From Symsagittifera roscoffensis (Eukaryota; Xenacoelomorpha; Acoela; Convolutidae): a DNA stretch of 64,000 bases. The number at the start of each line of letters is the position of its first letter. Position 1 is the stretch's first letter. The stretch lies in NCBI RefSeq assembly GCF_963678635.1, contig NC_087068.1, positions 30,878,318 to 30,942,317 of the forward strand, in the 5' to 3' direction. Below, one piece after another: positions 9,845 through 20,744 of the stretch. The notes beneath the pieces were generated by a model. The model had not been told where the DNA came from, did no database searches, and saw nothing but the letters and a program-made list of their open reading frames with translations. A program made the translations under genes and the position numbers.

Positions 9845-10900
9845 TGTGATTCATATGGGACAACATCTTGCTGGTCGAGTTTTCAAGGTTAATATTTCAA
9901 GACTGAGAAACAAGTAAAAGCAACGCGTTCAATCTAGTTCTTGGTGAATTGCCTTTGACCGGATACTTTTTTGCCTAGCAAGAAGAGAAAGAAAAAGAAG
10001 AGGAACAAGCGTTCAATGAGTGAACAAACGATGATTTGACCATACACATACGGGACACGAGACAGAAAGCAGAGCAGACTGGAATGATGAACAAGAACCT
10101 ACTAGAGAGTGATACAAGAATTCCAGTAATTCGTCGCAGTGAGATGAAGTGGACGACATCATGCTACACATACATACACCGCAAAACCATACAACAGAAA
10201 AAAAATTGAATATTTTAAAATATATATTTTACACCAAATGCAGAAAAATTTCAAGTTTTTTGTAATCAGGAAATTGCACACAAGTATAACCTTGAAACAA
10301 TTTGATAGAAATGATCTGCAAGGTAGAAAGGACTCACTTCAAAGAGATTTTGCGAAAACTCGCTGATCAGGACTCTCAAGAAGCTTTCTCAAATATGAAA
10401 AACATACTACAGGAACGATACCAAGGAAACCCAAAAGAAGTGAAAAGTGGGCTAATACCTTGAGGCCGAGTAAAGTGACTAAACAAATGGCAACTAAAAT
10501 TGGAGTAACTGGCACCATCAAAACAATTATGCGAGAGATAGTCAAATACTATAAAACTTTTGACAGTATTGACAAAATGAATCAGCTGAGACGACAACAA
10601 CTTTTCCGATTGTCCTCAAAAGAAAAACCACAAAAAAAACATGACTGGTCGTGGCGGTGATACCAGCATTGAACTTTTCAAAGCAATTGGGAAGATAAAA
10701 GCCAAGCGAAACTGCCTCCTGACAGAATCACTGCAAAACTGTACCAAGCACACAGAGGCACTTTTGATGACGTTTGGAGGGGCAAAAACTATCAAGATAT
10801 TTCCTCAAGGCAGTAATCGATTTTTGAACGAAAACAACGATTCTTAAGTCTGTGGATAGTTATCGCACCGCCATTTTTATCATTTGTGATCAAACAAAGC
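9845..10900 (+). pseudogene. Tandem ~1 kb unit, copy C
   Basis: Repeats the order seen in copy B: a leader (TGTGATTCATATGGGACAAC), the coiled-coil text at 9975 and a trailing part at 10200-10560 (peptide AFSNMKNILQERYQGNPKEV, with counterparts in B and D). A third part (10641-10847) resembles 9560-9790 of copy B (LTESLQNCTKHTEALLMTFG against LTDSLHNCNKPTQLRLMTLG). Multiple stops occur. Confidence 0.4.
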
Positions 10901-10929
10901 GTCCCATGAGGAGGCGATGGAAACAAAAT

Positions 10930-11580
10930 TCTTTGATGGTTTTCATTTTTGTCCACATAGCTGCCGGAAAAAGCATTGAATGCCTAGCAAGAAGAGAAAG
11001 AAAAAGAAGAGGAACAAGCGTCCAATGAGTGAACAAACGATGATTTGACCATACACATACGGGCACGCGACGGGAAGCAGAGCAGACTGGAATGGTGAAG
11101 AAGGACCTACTAGAAAGTGATACAAGAATTCGAGTAAGTGGGAACAGTGATATGACGTGGACGACGTCATGCTACAAAGAAGAGCTAAGTGAACAAAGCA
11201 CCGACAACAAAAACAAAAATTTGCGAGGTTGATGAACCAAGTTGTTGAAAGTTAGTTTTTTGCATAGACTTGGAACGGACTACCATGCGACAGAAAAAAT
11301 ATAAACCTTTAAAAAGCTCATTTCACACCAAATGCAGCCAAACATCGAGTTTTCTTACGCATTCAAGAAATTAAACACAAGTTAAACCCTGCAACAGTTT
11401 TACTAGAGACGACTTGCAAGTTAGAAATGACTCGTTTTAATGAGTGTTTGCAAGAAGTGGCTGATCGGGATTGTCGAAACGAATTTTGTCAAATACGAAA
11501 CATCCACTACAGAAACGATACCAAGGAAAGCAAAAATAAGTAGAAAGTGGGCTAATACTTTGAGGCCGAGTAATTTTAAA
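10930..11580 (+). pseudogene. Tandem ~1 kb unit, copy D (truncated)
   Basis: The CCTAGCAAGAAGAGAAAG block at about 10980 is nearly identical to copy C. The trailing part (11260-11575) also matches and ends at ACTTTGAGGCCGAGTAA. The C/D similarity is higher than to A or B, suggesting the latest duplication. A leader-block remnant follows at 11590-11690. Confidence 0.4.
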
Positions 11581-11689
11581 TAAGTACATTTGTCTGATTT
11601 TCATATAGATCAACACGCTTATCTTGATTGTCGATTTATTTATGGTGCGTGTTTTTTGAACTAGTGAACAAATAAAACTGCCCTCTTTC

Positions 11690-12316
11690 TACTCTCCTAT
11701 TTACTTTAGCGGCTCAACGAAAACCAAACAAACAAGGCGAATACTAAATACCTATGTCGACGACAATTTGGTTTTTAGAGACAAATAGTTTGATTGAAAA
11801 AACTGACTGGTTTTGTCAATGCTCACAATTTGAATTGAACGTCAGCAAATCAGACAGTCATAATCAGTCAAAAAGATGTATTGCTTTGAAAACAATATTT
11901 TTACGAATTCTTTTAATTGTTACAGTGATAAAGAGTTTTTGTTGAAAATTAGTAAAAAGATCAACCACCATGTTACCTATGCAAAAAAGAGTTTGAACAA
12001 TTTTCTCATCTTCTTGGCTCATGCAATTAAACTGTGCATCAACTGAACTTGATTGGTGCTTAGAGTATATGCTAAATCTTTACGCCTCTCACAGAAAGAA
12101 AAGCAAACATTGCTGTTCAAAAAATTATGGAATCAAGTAAATCAAAAATTATGCATTAAATCATGAGTTTTTTTACCAGTTTGCCTTCTATGCATTGTTA
12201 AAATAAAACCATGCAGTTAATCGTACTATGTGAAACAATTTTTGTATGATAAAATATAAAGATAATCTTAATCATTTCTTGGGATCTATGGGCTTTTCTT
12301 TATTTTGTATTCAGGA
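11690..12316. other. AT-rich DNA without supported features
   Basis: Short plus-strand frames exist (for example 63 codons at 11754) but show no homology to the neighbouring copies, no codon pattern and no motif. I see nothing else here until the target duplication of the next element. Confidence 0.5.
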
Positions 12317-12321
12317 AGGTT

Positions 12322-12489
12322 TATCGACTTAAATCTTTCATAAGTTGACTAGAGAGTGAAAGAATAAGCTTGTTTAAAATTAGACCGTGGATTGTCAGGT
12401 CAATAGCGACCTTGAGAATTAATAGTAGAATAACGGCATAGAATAGAATGACGTCATAGAACAACACATTTAAACAGCACCGCACCACA
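12322..12489 (-). repeat. 3' LTR of the gypsy element
   Basis: 168 bp, starting TGTGGTGCGG in element orientation and ending TCGATA. It is preceded (in element orientation) by the polypurine tract at 12490-12500. Confidence 0.85.
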
Positions 12490-12500
12490 TTTCCCCCTCC
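12490..12500 (-). promoter_or_regulatory. Polypurine tract (plus-strand primer) of the gypsy element
   Basis: The minus strand reads GGAGGGGGAAA immediately before the TGTGG start of the 3' LTR. This is the expected site and composition for initiating second-strand DNA synthesis. Confidence 0.7.
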
Positions 12501-13032
12501 AGGGAAAATTCAAATGGTACATTTGAACTTTTTTAAACAAGAACAACAATAACAATAATCTGACCTGCAGATAAAGAAAACTCAACAGAAAACAAGTATA
12601 GCACTATGAGGAGTTTTGATAAATGTACTGATAAATGAGATTTGATAAATGTACTGATAAATGAGTTTGAATGACAAGAGAGATTAAATGACAAGAGAGT
12701 TTACTTTCCGGTACGTCGCAACGGGTTATCTGACGAGTTGATACTAGGGAATCGAGTAAACTTCCTACTAAATCCCCCGGCCTCAATGGGAGAAGTGACC
12801 CTGGATTGCCCCACTTGAAAATCTGACTCTTGACTGACCGTGGCAAAACGGACCTTTCTGTCCGGAGATACTGGAATTGAAGGAGACGGCAAAGAAGAGT
12901 GAACTAAATTCACAGAATGTCTAATCGGGCTGCCATAAAATGACGTTTGCCTTTTTGCGACGAGAGGATGTACGAGATGAACTCGATGCTGAAGAAATTT
13001 TCCCATCTGGATCCGAACTAAAACCTGATACA

Positions 13033-13995
13033 TCACGGTTGGGAGGGGCCAGATGTGGCCAAATTTGAAGAAGAACACCCCTGCAATTTCGGGACAGACG
13101 ACTCATCATCGGAGGAGATAGGTATCAAATCCGGGCATGGGAGAAGCTTATCTTTAGTAGGGGAAGGTGTTTTCGATTTTATACTGATAGGTACATCCGC
13201 CAATTGATTTCCAGAAGTAGATGAAGAAACCGTCAGATCGACCACTGGAGTAGAATCCTGAGGAATAGGGATAGACTGAATTCCTCGGGCCTCCGAGGCC
13301 AACTTATTCCCCGATTTGGGCAATGAAAATTTGGGTCGCACCGGCGTGAAAGAATATAGAAGAGACGGAAGCTGAGGGCGAGCGGGTACAGAAACTGTTT
13401 TGGCAGTAATCTGAGATCTCGGGTTAGACGGCTTTAGGTGTCGATTATCTTCTGGCGACGTAGACGACGACGATGACACAATGAGGAGCTTTTGCCCCTT
13501 TTTGACAGGCGCTGCTTGTTTGCCTGAAGAACTTGGACCCGTTGACTTAAGGCGCACCGCAAGATGATTTCTTTTTATCACTTTACCCTTGTTAGTAATA
13601 TATGTAGACCCAGTAATACTCACAATTTTACCCTTGGAAGGTTTGAAAAATTCCCGACCAGATTTCCCATTAAGAAACTTCCGAAAAGTTTCAATTTTAC
13701 TTGGTTCATTCAAAACTAAATAACCCAATTTACGTTTTGGTTGGGACGGACGAATTTGTTTAGCCGGCATCTGGTTCCGGAACCTGAGCGTCCCCGCGGA
13801 TAAATTCGAACGAAGTGTAGCTTCAAGTACTTCATTCCGCTCTGTCAGTGTCCGAAGGGCTTTGACACCCTCTTGATGCGAAAGAGATTTCTTCAGTGTC
13901 AACCACTGATTCGCGGACTTGGCCAGATTCTCCAGCGCACGATAATGGGGGGTTTGAGCAACTGACTCTATCGGTCCCCCAAAGTAAGGTGACAC
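13033..13995 (-). CDS. C-terminal extension of gypsy Pol (320 aa frame)
   Basis: An open frame continuing the pol region after the integrase core. It is rich in Ser, Lys and Pro, with SIM-like acidic/Ser patches near the end and a PSQPKRKLGYLVLNEPSKIE segment. I do not recognise a domain. It is probably the unstructured integrase tail of this lineage, separated from the core by a frameshift around 14.0-14.2 kb. Not independently functional. Confidence 0.4.
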   Translation of the reverse strand: MSPYFGGPIESVAQTPHYRALENLAKSANQWLTLKKSLSHQEGVKALRTLTERNEVLEATLRSNLSAGTLRFRNQMPAKQIRPSQPKRKLGYLVLNEPSKIETFRKFLNGKSGREFFKPSKGKIVSITGSTYITNKGKVIKRNHLAVRLKSTGPSSSGKQAAPVKKGQKLLIVSSSSSTSPEDNRHLKPSNPRSQITAKTVSVPARPQLPSLLYSFTPVRPKFSLPKSGNKLASEARGIQSIPIPQDSTPVVDLTVSSSTSGNQLADVPISIKSKTPSPTKDKLLPCPDLIPISSDDESSVPKLQGCSSSNLATSGPSQP

Positions 13996-15266
13996 TGACG
14001 GAAAGACTGCCCTTTCTTAACCAGCTTGATTCGTGGTCGGCTGCCACACTGCTCCCGACGCTGTACCGTGGTTAGTAAATCGCGCTCCAATTGTTGATTA
14101 TCTAAATTAACGCGCGTAGACAATCGTTCTGCCGCAAGAGATAACTCCGTCTTCGGAGGACGACCAAAATGTAGTTCAAAAGGTGAAAACAACAGTGACA
14201 GAGTTTTTAGTGACCCGAATATCCTCAACGATATGCTTAAGCGTATCTTGTTTATTTGAAAAATCAGGGCTCAATCGATAAGCTCCCAAATGACGCTTAA
14301 TGGCTTGGATGGAACGTTCCACCAGACCACAACCACGATGGTCACCAACCTGGCAAAAATATTGGGCAAAACTTTTATCTTTACAAAAGGACTGAACTAT
14401 CTTGTTTTTGAAGCCCGAACACTGGTCAGTCTTGATTGACTTTGGGAAACTATGCTGTTGAATATATGATTTTAGGAACTTAATTATCTTCCCACCCCCC
14501 CCCCCGTAGAACGTGTAATCATAGCCGACGGATATTTAGAATACCGGTCGATCGCGACCAAGATATAAATACTGTTACCGTCAGAATCGAGTAGAGGACC
14601 CGCATAGTCGAGCTGGAGCTCTTCATTAGGACCAGATAGAAGGGGTAGAGGTTTGGCAGAATTAAACGAAGCGTCAGCTTTAAGATTCTTACCAAATTTT
14701 GTGCATTGAGGACAGTCTTTGCATAGTTGAACAATATCCCGATGCATACGAGGCCACCATATATATTGGGCTGCATCAACCATGGCAAGCTGACCCGCAT
14801 GTGATCTGTGTAGACAGGCAAGGAGAGGTTTTCGAAGACAAGTGGGAATAGCGATCCTGTTATCTACTACAACACAGCCATCAACTACCGCTGCACAATG
14901 CCAAAAGGATTTTAAGTATGCGTTTATACGACAAAATCCTTCGTAGTCGCGATTAATCAGTGCCCGTTTCATTAACCGGAGACTAGGGTCTTCATCAGTA
15001 AGTTCCGAAAGCACGTCGGAGTCCAGAATCCTGATAATGATTTTTGATCCGGGGCGACAACTGAGGATTTCAGAATTTCCAGGCTGTGAACTGGTTGCAC
15101 TACACGACCCACTGGTCCAATCTTCCGAAGCCTCTTCGAACGGAAATTTGCTAGAATTCGGGAGTACTGACCCTTCAACGCCACCCCACACTGCGAAGAG
15201 GTCGACCGCTTTGGGAGCCCTGCCCCCGCGCAAAACCGCGGCCGAGCACGATCTGAGGAGAACCAT
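13996..15266 (-). pseudogene. Gypsy integrase, frameshifted
   Basis: Frame 15266-14484 contains an HHCC zinc finger (HRSHAGQ ... CKDCPQC) and the first catalytic Asp in LQLDYAGPLLDSDG. It then collapses into a false TGGGVGR end at an 11-base C run (14495-14505). In another phase downstream the core resumes with the catalytic Glu context GLVERSIQAIKRHLG (about 14300-14345). The homopolymer is the most likely site of the frameshift, either a true mutation or a sequencing error. The remaining 14228-13968 frame belongs to the same decayed coding region. Confidence 0.7.
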
Positions 15267-15814
15267 TGTTGGTTTACACGAAAAAACTGATTCAGCAACT
15301 GCTCGAAGCTATCATTAGCATTAGTGTCCATCACAACAGTCTGAAAAAAAACGCCAAATAACACGAAGATACACCAGTAAATCCAAAAATAGAAAGTAAT
15401 CCCAAATTAATCAATGGAATAAGAAATTATCCCACGATCGCAAAGTACCGTACTAAATAACCAAACGAAAATCCAGATTGGCAGATAATTTGGGACACAT
15501 GCTGTGAAAGTGACGGTTAAGGGATTAAACCAGCTCAAAGCTGATTGGACAGAATTTTGAAAATTAATTCTGACGCCCTCTAGCGGAGAAGTAACAAACG
15601 AGTTGAATTGATTAAATAATTCGATATAACCAGAGGTGAATGAACAACCGCCCTCTAGCGATTTTATTTTTTGAGACGGAACTTGAATTTCCAAATTATT
15701 AGCGCCCTCAACCGACTGAATGCCATTAGCCTTGAATGAATACGGTGCTAAATCCAATAAATTATTCTGGACGGGACAAATGACCCGAGACTGAAATTAA
15801 TTAACTAACTCAAT
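15267..15814 (-). other. Gypsy pol linker, decayed
   Basis: Between the RNase H and integrase frames. Short frames occur on both strands (15757-15407 minus, 15037-15318 plus) without recognisable motifs. It is treated as degraded pol sequence. Confidence 0.4.
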
Positions 15815-16525
15815 TTAATTGATCGAAGAAGATAAAGCGTATGCCTGGTTGTCCCCCGACGTAGCAGGTAACCCGTCTGATAAGGCTTCTGATGATGAAC
15901 AGTCCCGAACCCAACAATCCAAGAAAAAACAAGCATCGAAAAATCGACTAATACACTTAACCACATATTGTTTGTCGAAACTAATCGGGCGCGGTGCCTC
16001 AAAAGTCAAAAAACGTGACAAATAATCCACTATTCCCAATTTACACCCAGAAATATGAAAAACATCGAAGTCAAAACGCAAAAATCTATCGGCCCATCTA
16101 GTTAAACGTGATTGATGGGTCTTGTTACCCCTATTGGTCTTAAGAGCCGAGATAATAGCTTTATGATCTGTAAGGACAACAAAATGATTACCCAACAGAT
16201 AATTGCGGAAGTGCTCACATGAACACACAATAGCGAGAAGCTCCAACTCGTTTGTAGTATACTTCTTTTCCTGGTCATTGAGGAAACGCGAAGCAAATGC
16301 AATGGAGACCAAAACATCCCCTTCCAATACCTGCTCTAAAGCCGCTCCCAGACCACTATGACTAGCATCACATTTTACTCGAGTATTTCGATTTTGGTCA
16401 TAATGGAACATCTTTGTGATATTCGCGATCAATTGTAGAATATTCACAAAAGCCGATAGTTGAATCTCCCCCCACACAAACTTGCTTTTGTTACTCGCTT
16501 TCAACGAGGGGCGGAGTTGGCCCAA
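15815..16525 (-). pseudogene. Gypsy RNase H domain
   Basis: A 236-codon frame with the RNase H signature CDASHSGLGAALEQ, the conserved YTTNELELLAIVCSCEHFR block and LTDHKAIISAL, ending in DYLSRF. These are the D, E and D positions expected for gypsy RNase H. It is cut off from RT (16578-16940) by a frameshift. Confidence 0.8.
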
Positions 16526-16569
16526 ATCGTTGTAAATGGTTGAGAATGCTCATAAAGGATCAAAGTTGT

Positions 16570-17441
16570 TTTAACGACTAAGGAGGTTCAAGAGCTAATA
16601 CCGCATCGATTTTGGAACTTTTTGGCTTATAGCTTTCTGAATCAATATCATCACCCAACCAAGACAGCTGATTCATCGAGAAGTCACATTTCGATAATTT
16701 AAGGGCAAAACTTTCCTCGTCCAGTCTGGCGAACACTTTGTTCAAAAGGATATTGTGATCCACTACTGATCCTTTCGAAACTATTAGGATATCATCCAAG
16801 AAACAGAAAACTCCCGATAAACCTTGAAGAGTATTATCCATGGCTTTTTGGAACTGTTTAGGCATATCTGTTAGACCATAAAAGCCAGCCTTAAACCTGT
16901 ACGTGCCAGTTTGTCCCCACAAACTATTTTTAAGTTGCACTGACGACTAACTTCATCACTGAGCGGAATCTGACTAAAGGCATATTTCAAATGCAACGAC
17001 GTGAACCAAACATCGCCTTGTCCGACGTAACCTTGTCCGACGTGATGATCTGGGCTGCTGAGTCTAACAATTCAAATAAATTCGGCATCTGATATTGATT
17101 TTTATGTATCTGATCATTCATGGGCTTTGCATCCATAGCCAATTTAACTGAACCATCCTTCTTAGCCGTAATTACTATCGGAGATATGAAATGTTCAATG
17201 TAAATTTGTTGAGCTTGAAAATGTGACCACCTTCTTGAATCAATTTCCGAATTTCGACGCCAACTTTATCTTGAATATGCACTGGAACCCATCTTCCTTT
17301 TTCTTGAATCGGAATGAGTGGTGACTTGAAAGTAGAGAAAACTTGATGATTTTTGGCTCTGCCAGTACGAGAAAAAATACTGGCAGAGCCAAAAGAAGTC
17401 GTGAGAGAAGTTGATACTTCTGTTGGAAATGTAAATTCCAA
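16570..17441 (-). pseudogene. Gypsy reverse transcriptase, frameshifted
   Basis: The N-terminal part (17441-17175) carries VPVHIQDKVGVEIRKLIQEGG, the conserved entry to the gypsy RT fingers. The palm follows in other phases (ISPIVITAKKDGSVKLAMDA near 17190-17130). The catalytic motif FLDDILIV lies in 16940-16578. A small direct duplication TTGTCCGACGT at about 17013 and 17030 is one visible lesion. At least two frameshifts are needed, so there is no active RT from this copy. Confidence 0.8.
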
Positions 17442-18952
17442 GATTCGGACGTCTCATTCGTGTTTGACTGGGATACTTCGCCCACCAAAGGCCTTTCTGG
17501 TCTATCTTGCGTAGTTCTCACCCCCAACTGGGAATGCAAATCTAACCCTAATAGACAGCGCGTACGGTTTTCCGAAATGAGGAATTTGACAGACTTCACA
17601 TGCCATCCCAATGACGATACATCGACTATCAATGTTCCCATCAGTTCAATTCTTTTCCTGTTATAATCCACATATACCGTTTCTATTGGACATTCCTGTT
17701 CACCAAAAACCTTGGCTGAAGGCACTGACTTCACAATATAATCTGCACTCCTCTCATTTACAAAGGAAGCAGGACTTCCGGTATCAACTGTAGCTTTGAA
17801 AAACGTTTTGCCGCAACGAAGTGTTATCTGAATACAATGTAATTTACCCGTAGCAGCATTAACTACTGACTCAAAAGAATTTCTCGACTCTTCTACCGCA
17901 ACCGACACAACTGCAAGTTCTGAATCACTGTCAGACGTGATGAAATTACAATTTTCCTCTGTAGTTTCGTCTGACTCAACTTCTACATTCGCTACATTTT
18001 TGGAATTGCAACATTTGGCGAAATGTCCCTTCTTACTGCAAATCCGACAAGTTACATTTCTGGCTGGACAACTTTGTTTATGATTTTCCGGAAACCTGTT
18101 TCCACAAAAGTAACATAATTTCGCTTTCTCGGTGTTAGCATTACCTTTCGATTTATTTTTTTGGGCTCGATTGATTCTATCCGACAATTTCTTCCCTTGC
18201 ACAGAAAATGTCGGTTCCTGTTTGATACGTGTACTCTGAGCCGAATTGGATCCTGAATGGTAAAAACTGCCCATCGCTGACGAACTTCCGAATTGCTTTT
18301 GCAGATCAGTGGCAGTTTGGGCTCCTTTCTCCTGCAATAACGCTGATTTTAACGTTTCTTCAGGAGTGGTCCCCGGACGAATACAGAGTTCTCTTTGAAT
18401 ATCTTTATACCACATTTTTGCAATAAAGATATCTCTCACGACTTCTTTCTCCTGATCAATCGTCCAATCACACAGGGCAGCTTGGCCCACAAGACGCAAA
18501 CAGAAAACTTCCAAACTTATTCGTTCAGTATGTACGGCATTATAAATTTGCAAACGTTCGATTATGTATTTTTTCATCTTTCTGAAGAGAAGAACACCGA
18601 ATTCGTGAAATTCTTGAAACGATATTGCACTGACATCCGCATGCGGATAACTCTGGAGAAAACGTTTTCTTCCTTCTGAGCCAAGAGAGAAGAATAAACG
18701 AGATTTAATTCGCTGCTCGAATTCGTAAAAATACACACCTGGTGCTACTCTGGGGCCTTTCGCCCGGCGTTCCTCATTCATCTCAGCCACTCTGCGGGCA
18801 GCTGCATCTTTCCTTGCAATGCGGTTTGCTATTGCCACTGCGTCTTCATCAGCTTCCACAGCCTCTGGTTTCGGAACAGGGTCATCGTGTACCACACCTG
18901 GCGGTTTTAGTAGCTCACGAGGATCACACCTTTCCCTCAGGGTGATTGCCAA
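17240..18952 (-). CDS. Gypsy Gag-protease polyprotein (partial pol)
   Basis: A 570-codon frame. The N-terminal two-fifths resemble a Gag (LFFSLGSEGRKRFLQSYPHA and a helical region). Two cysteine clusters follow near residues 275-310, CYFC...HKQSC and CRICSKKGHFAKCC; the second is a canonical CCHC knuckle. A retropepsin motif VDTGSPASFV lies near residue 387, with a later LLGLDL segment. The last ~70 residues are out of phase with the true RT start, which runs in a different frame from 17441, so the stop at 17240 follows a frameshift. Function: virion core and polyprotein processing. Confidence 0.75.
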   Translation of the reverse strand: MAITLRERCDPRELLKPPGVVHDDPVPKPEAVEADEDAVAIANRIARKDAAARRVAEMNEERRAKGPRVAPGVYFYEFEQRIKSRLFFSLGSEGRKRFLQSYPHADVSAISFQEFHEFGVLLFRKMKKYIIERLQIYNAVHTERISLEVFCLRLVGQAALCDWTIDQEKEVVRDIFIAKMWYKDIQRELCIRPGTTPEETLKSALLQEKGAQTATDLQKQFGSSSAMGSFYHSGSNSAQSTRIKQEPTFSVQGKKLSDRINRAQKNKSKGNANTEKAKLCYFCGNRFPENHKQSCPARNVTCRICSKKGHFAKCCNSKNVANVEVESDETTEENCNFITSDSDSELAVVSVAVEESRNSFESVVNAATGKLHCIQITLRCGKTFFKATVDTGSPASFVNERSADYIVKSVPSAKVFGEQECPIETVYVDYNRKRIELMGTLIVDVSSLGWHVKSVKFLISENRTRCLLGLDLHSQLGVRTTQDRPERPLVGEVSQSNTNETSESWNLHFQQKYQLLSRLLLALPVFFLVLAEPKIIKFSLLSSHHSFRFKKKEDGFQCIFKIKLASKFGN

Positions 18953-19172
18953 ATTGAATTGTCCTATCCATGAATCTCAACTACTGGGTGGATCGGCTGT
19001 TGGCTTGTGCCAGAAGACTGGAACACCTAACAGGTCAGTCCGGTCAAGTGCGACCGGAACTGCTGGCTGCGCCATGTGATAACTTACGGAATAAAGAGTT
19101 CTAGTCAAGACTTAATTCATCTTGTTAAATAAATAATAAGTAAGTTGTACATAATGTCATGACAATTTAATG

Positions 19173-19340
19173 TATCGACTTAAATCTTTCATAAGTTGAC
19201 TAGAGAGTGAAAGAATAAGCTTGTATAAAATTAGACCGTGGATTGACAGGTCGATAGCGACCTTGAGAACAAATAGTAGATTAACGGCCTAGAATAGAAT
19301 GACGTCATAGAACAACACATTTAAACAGCACCGCACCACA
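19173..19340 (-). repeat. 5' LTR of the gypsy element
   Basis: 168 bp, aligned end to end with 12322-12489 with about seven substitutions. Inside it the DNA next to the LTR (minus strand CATTAAATTGTCATG) shows no TGG-starting primer-binding site that I can assign. Confidence 0.85.
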
Positions 19341-19345
19341 AGGTT

Positions 19346-19630
19346 CAAAAAAATTTGCAAAATTGAAAACTCAGCCAAGCAAAATAACATTGAAGTCCAA
19401 GTCTTGATTTTAAGAAAACCAGGAAGTTAAAGGTATTCCTGCAAGACTTTGACTTGGCCTGGCTCCAGGGATGGACTCACATGGAATAGCTTTCACCCTC
19501 TTTTTTTACTGAATTTTTTACTGTCTGGATGCCTCAAAGAATTCTCGTACGGGGTCGCGCATACCAGATTACAAATAGATGAAGAATTTGCTAACAAAAC
19601 GTAAATTCTTCATAATTGCTATCCCTATCC
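19346..19630. other. AT-rich DNA without supported features
   Basis: Flank of the gypsy element. It contains a short CCAGGAAGTTAAAGG...CTGGCTCCAGGGATGG stretch reminiscent of the CCAGGGAAAA words at 1500-1550 and 3540-3600. Nothing coding. Confidence 0.4.
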
Positions 19631-19860
19631 AAAACACTACAAAGACCCTGTTTTTGCCAAAATTTCTGCACCGCAGGCAAAATTTTTCAAGAAACAGGCC
19701 AAAAAGGGCATTTTTAAGCACTTTTGGAAAAACTTTGGCCAAAAATTTACGTTTTTTCGGCGCGCGTTCCCCCATAAAAGTTATCATAGATTGGCGCCTT
19801 TAGAATAATTTTTAGGTCAGTCAGCCAAAAATGGATATCTCAAAATAGTACAAAGGGGGA
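19630..19860. repeat. Direct repeat flanking a foldback, copy 1
   Basis: About 230 bp matching 20489-20744 in the same orientation. Landmarks are ACTACAAAGACCCTGTTTTT, CCGCAGGCAAAATTTTTCAA, TTTTTTCGGCGCGCG and ATGGATATCTCAAAATAGTA. Confidence 0.75.
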
Positions 19861-19934
19861 TCAAAGCTGACTGGTGGTAATTATAAGTTTTTTTCCGACT
19901 CTCGAAAATTTTAAGCTTTAATTACCAGAAAAAA

Positions 19935-20262
19935 GTGAAACTAATTTGTGTAATATATTTTTTATACTTGTATCTAGGTATATTTTTGTGGTTAGTTATA
20001 AGGTTTTTTCCGACTCTTGAATTAAAGCGTCGGAATTATTTGTGCTCGGGGTGATTTTTTTTCTCCATACAAATATCATTTTTTTATATTGGCTTGGTTT
20101 CGATGGTGGTTTTTTCTTATCTTTTTTGTGTTTGAATGGAGAAAAAATTCACCTCGAGCACAAATATTTTGTCGCCTTATTTCGAGTCGGAAAAAACTTA
20201 TAATTACCACGAAAACATATCTAGATACAAGTGTAAAAAATAAATTACACAAAACTATTACG
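19935..20262. repeat. ~330 bp foldback element
   Basis: The left arm (19935-20078) and right arm (20128-20262) are inverted copies. They share GTGTAAT.TATTTTTTA, ACTTGTATCTAG, TTTTTTCCGACTC and ATTTGTGCTCG.GGTGA.TTTTTTCTCCAT. The 50 bp spacer is T-rich. The GTGCTCGGGGTG word also appears at about 42750, next to the inverted dispersed repeat. No ORF. Confidence 0.75.
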
Positions 20263-20488
20263 TTTCTTTACTGACAATTATATAAAAAAAATTTATCTAA
20301 AAAGCAAATGAACTACACATTATTACTTTCTTTTTAAAATAAATATGAAAGAAAGAACAAAAAAAAATGTTTTTTTTTCTACTTTGATTTGCATTTTTGC
20401 AAAATTTTCTGGGCCACAATTTTTTTGGTACGGCTCAAAAAGTTATATATTTTAAATGGAAAGATCAAGTTGATTTTCTGAGCTCTCC

Positions 20489-20744
20489 CAAAGCACTACA
20501 AAGACCCTGTTTTTGTCAAAAATTCTGCGCCGCAGGCAAAATTTTTCAAAAAACAGGCCAGAAAGGGCGTTTTTAGGCACTTTTTGGAAAATTTCGACCA
20601 AAAAATTGCGTTTTTTCGGCGCGCGCTCCGCTCAAAATTAGTATAGATTGGCGCCAAAGGCGCGTTTAGAAAAAATGCCAAAAATGAAAAAATGCCAAAG
20701 GCGCGTTCAGCCAAAAATGGATATCTCAAAATAGTACAAAGGGG
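20489..20744. repeat. Direct repeat flanking a foldback, copy 2
   Basis: The partner of 19630-19860, with a small internal expansion (GCCAAAGGCGCGTTTAG then GCCAAAGGCGCGTTCAG). Confidence 0.75.

Larger units (their letters stand above)
12322..19340 (-). mobile_element. Decayed Ty3/gypsy LTR retrotransposon (7.0 kb)
   Basis: The element is bounded by 168 bp LTRs and a 5 bp target duplication AGGTT (12317-12321 and 19341-19345). It is oriented on the minus strand, with gag-protease on the right and integrase on the left. The order protease, RT, RNase H, integrase is that of Ty3/gypsy. A purine tract GGAGGGGGAAA (minus strand, 12490-12500) abuts the left LTR as the polypurine tract should. Pol is broken by several frameshifts. 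The LTRs differ at about 7 of 168 sites, so the insertion is older than the 18.9 kb element. Confidence 0.85.

Noticed and set aside
11754-11945. 63-codon plus-strand ORF
   Set aside because: Isolated, with no motif, no repeat relation and no upstream signal.
14972-15364. Extra 130-codon and plus-strand 93-codon ORFs over the gypsy pol
   Set aside because: They lie in other phases of the decayed pol linker/integrase and carry no domain.
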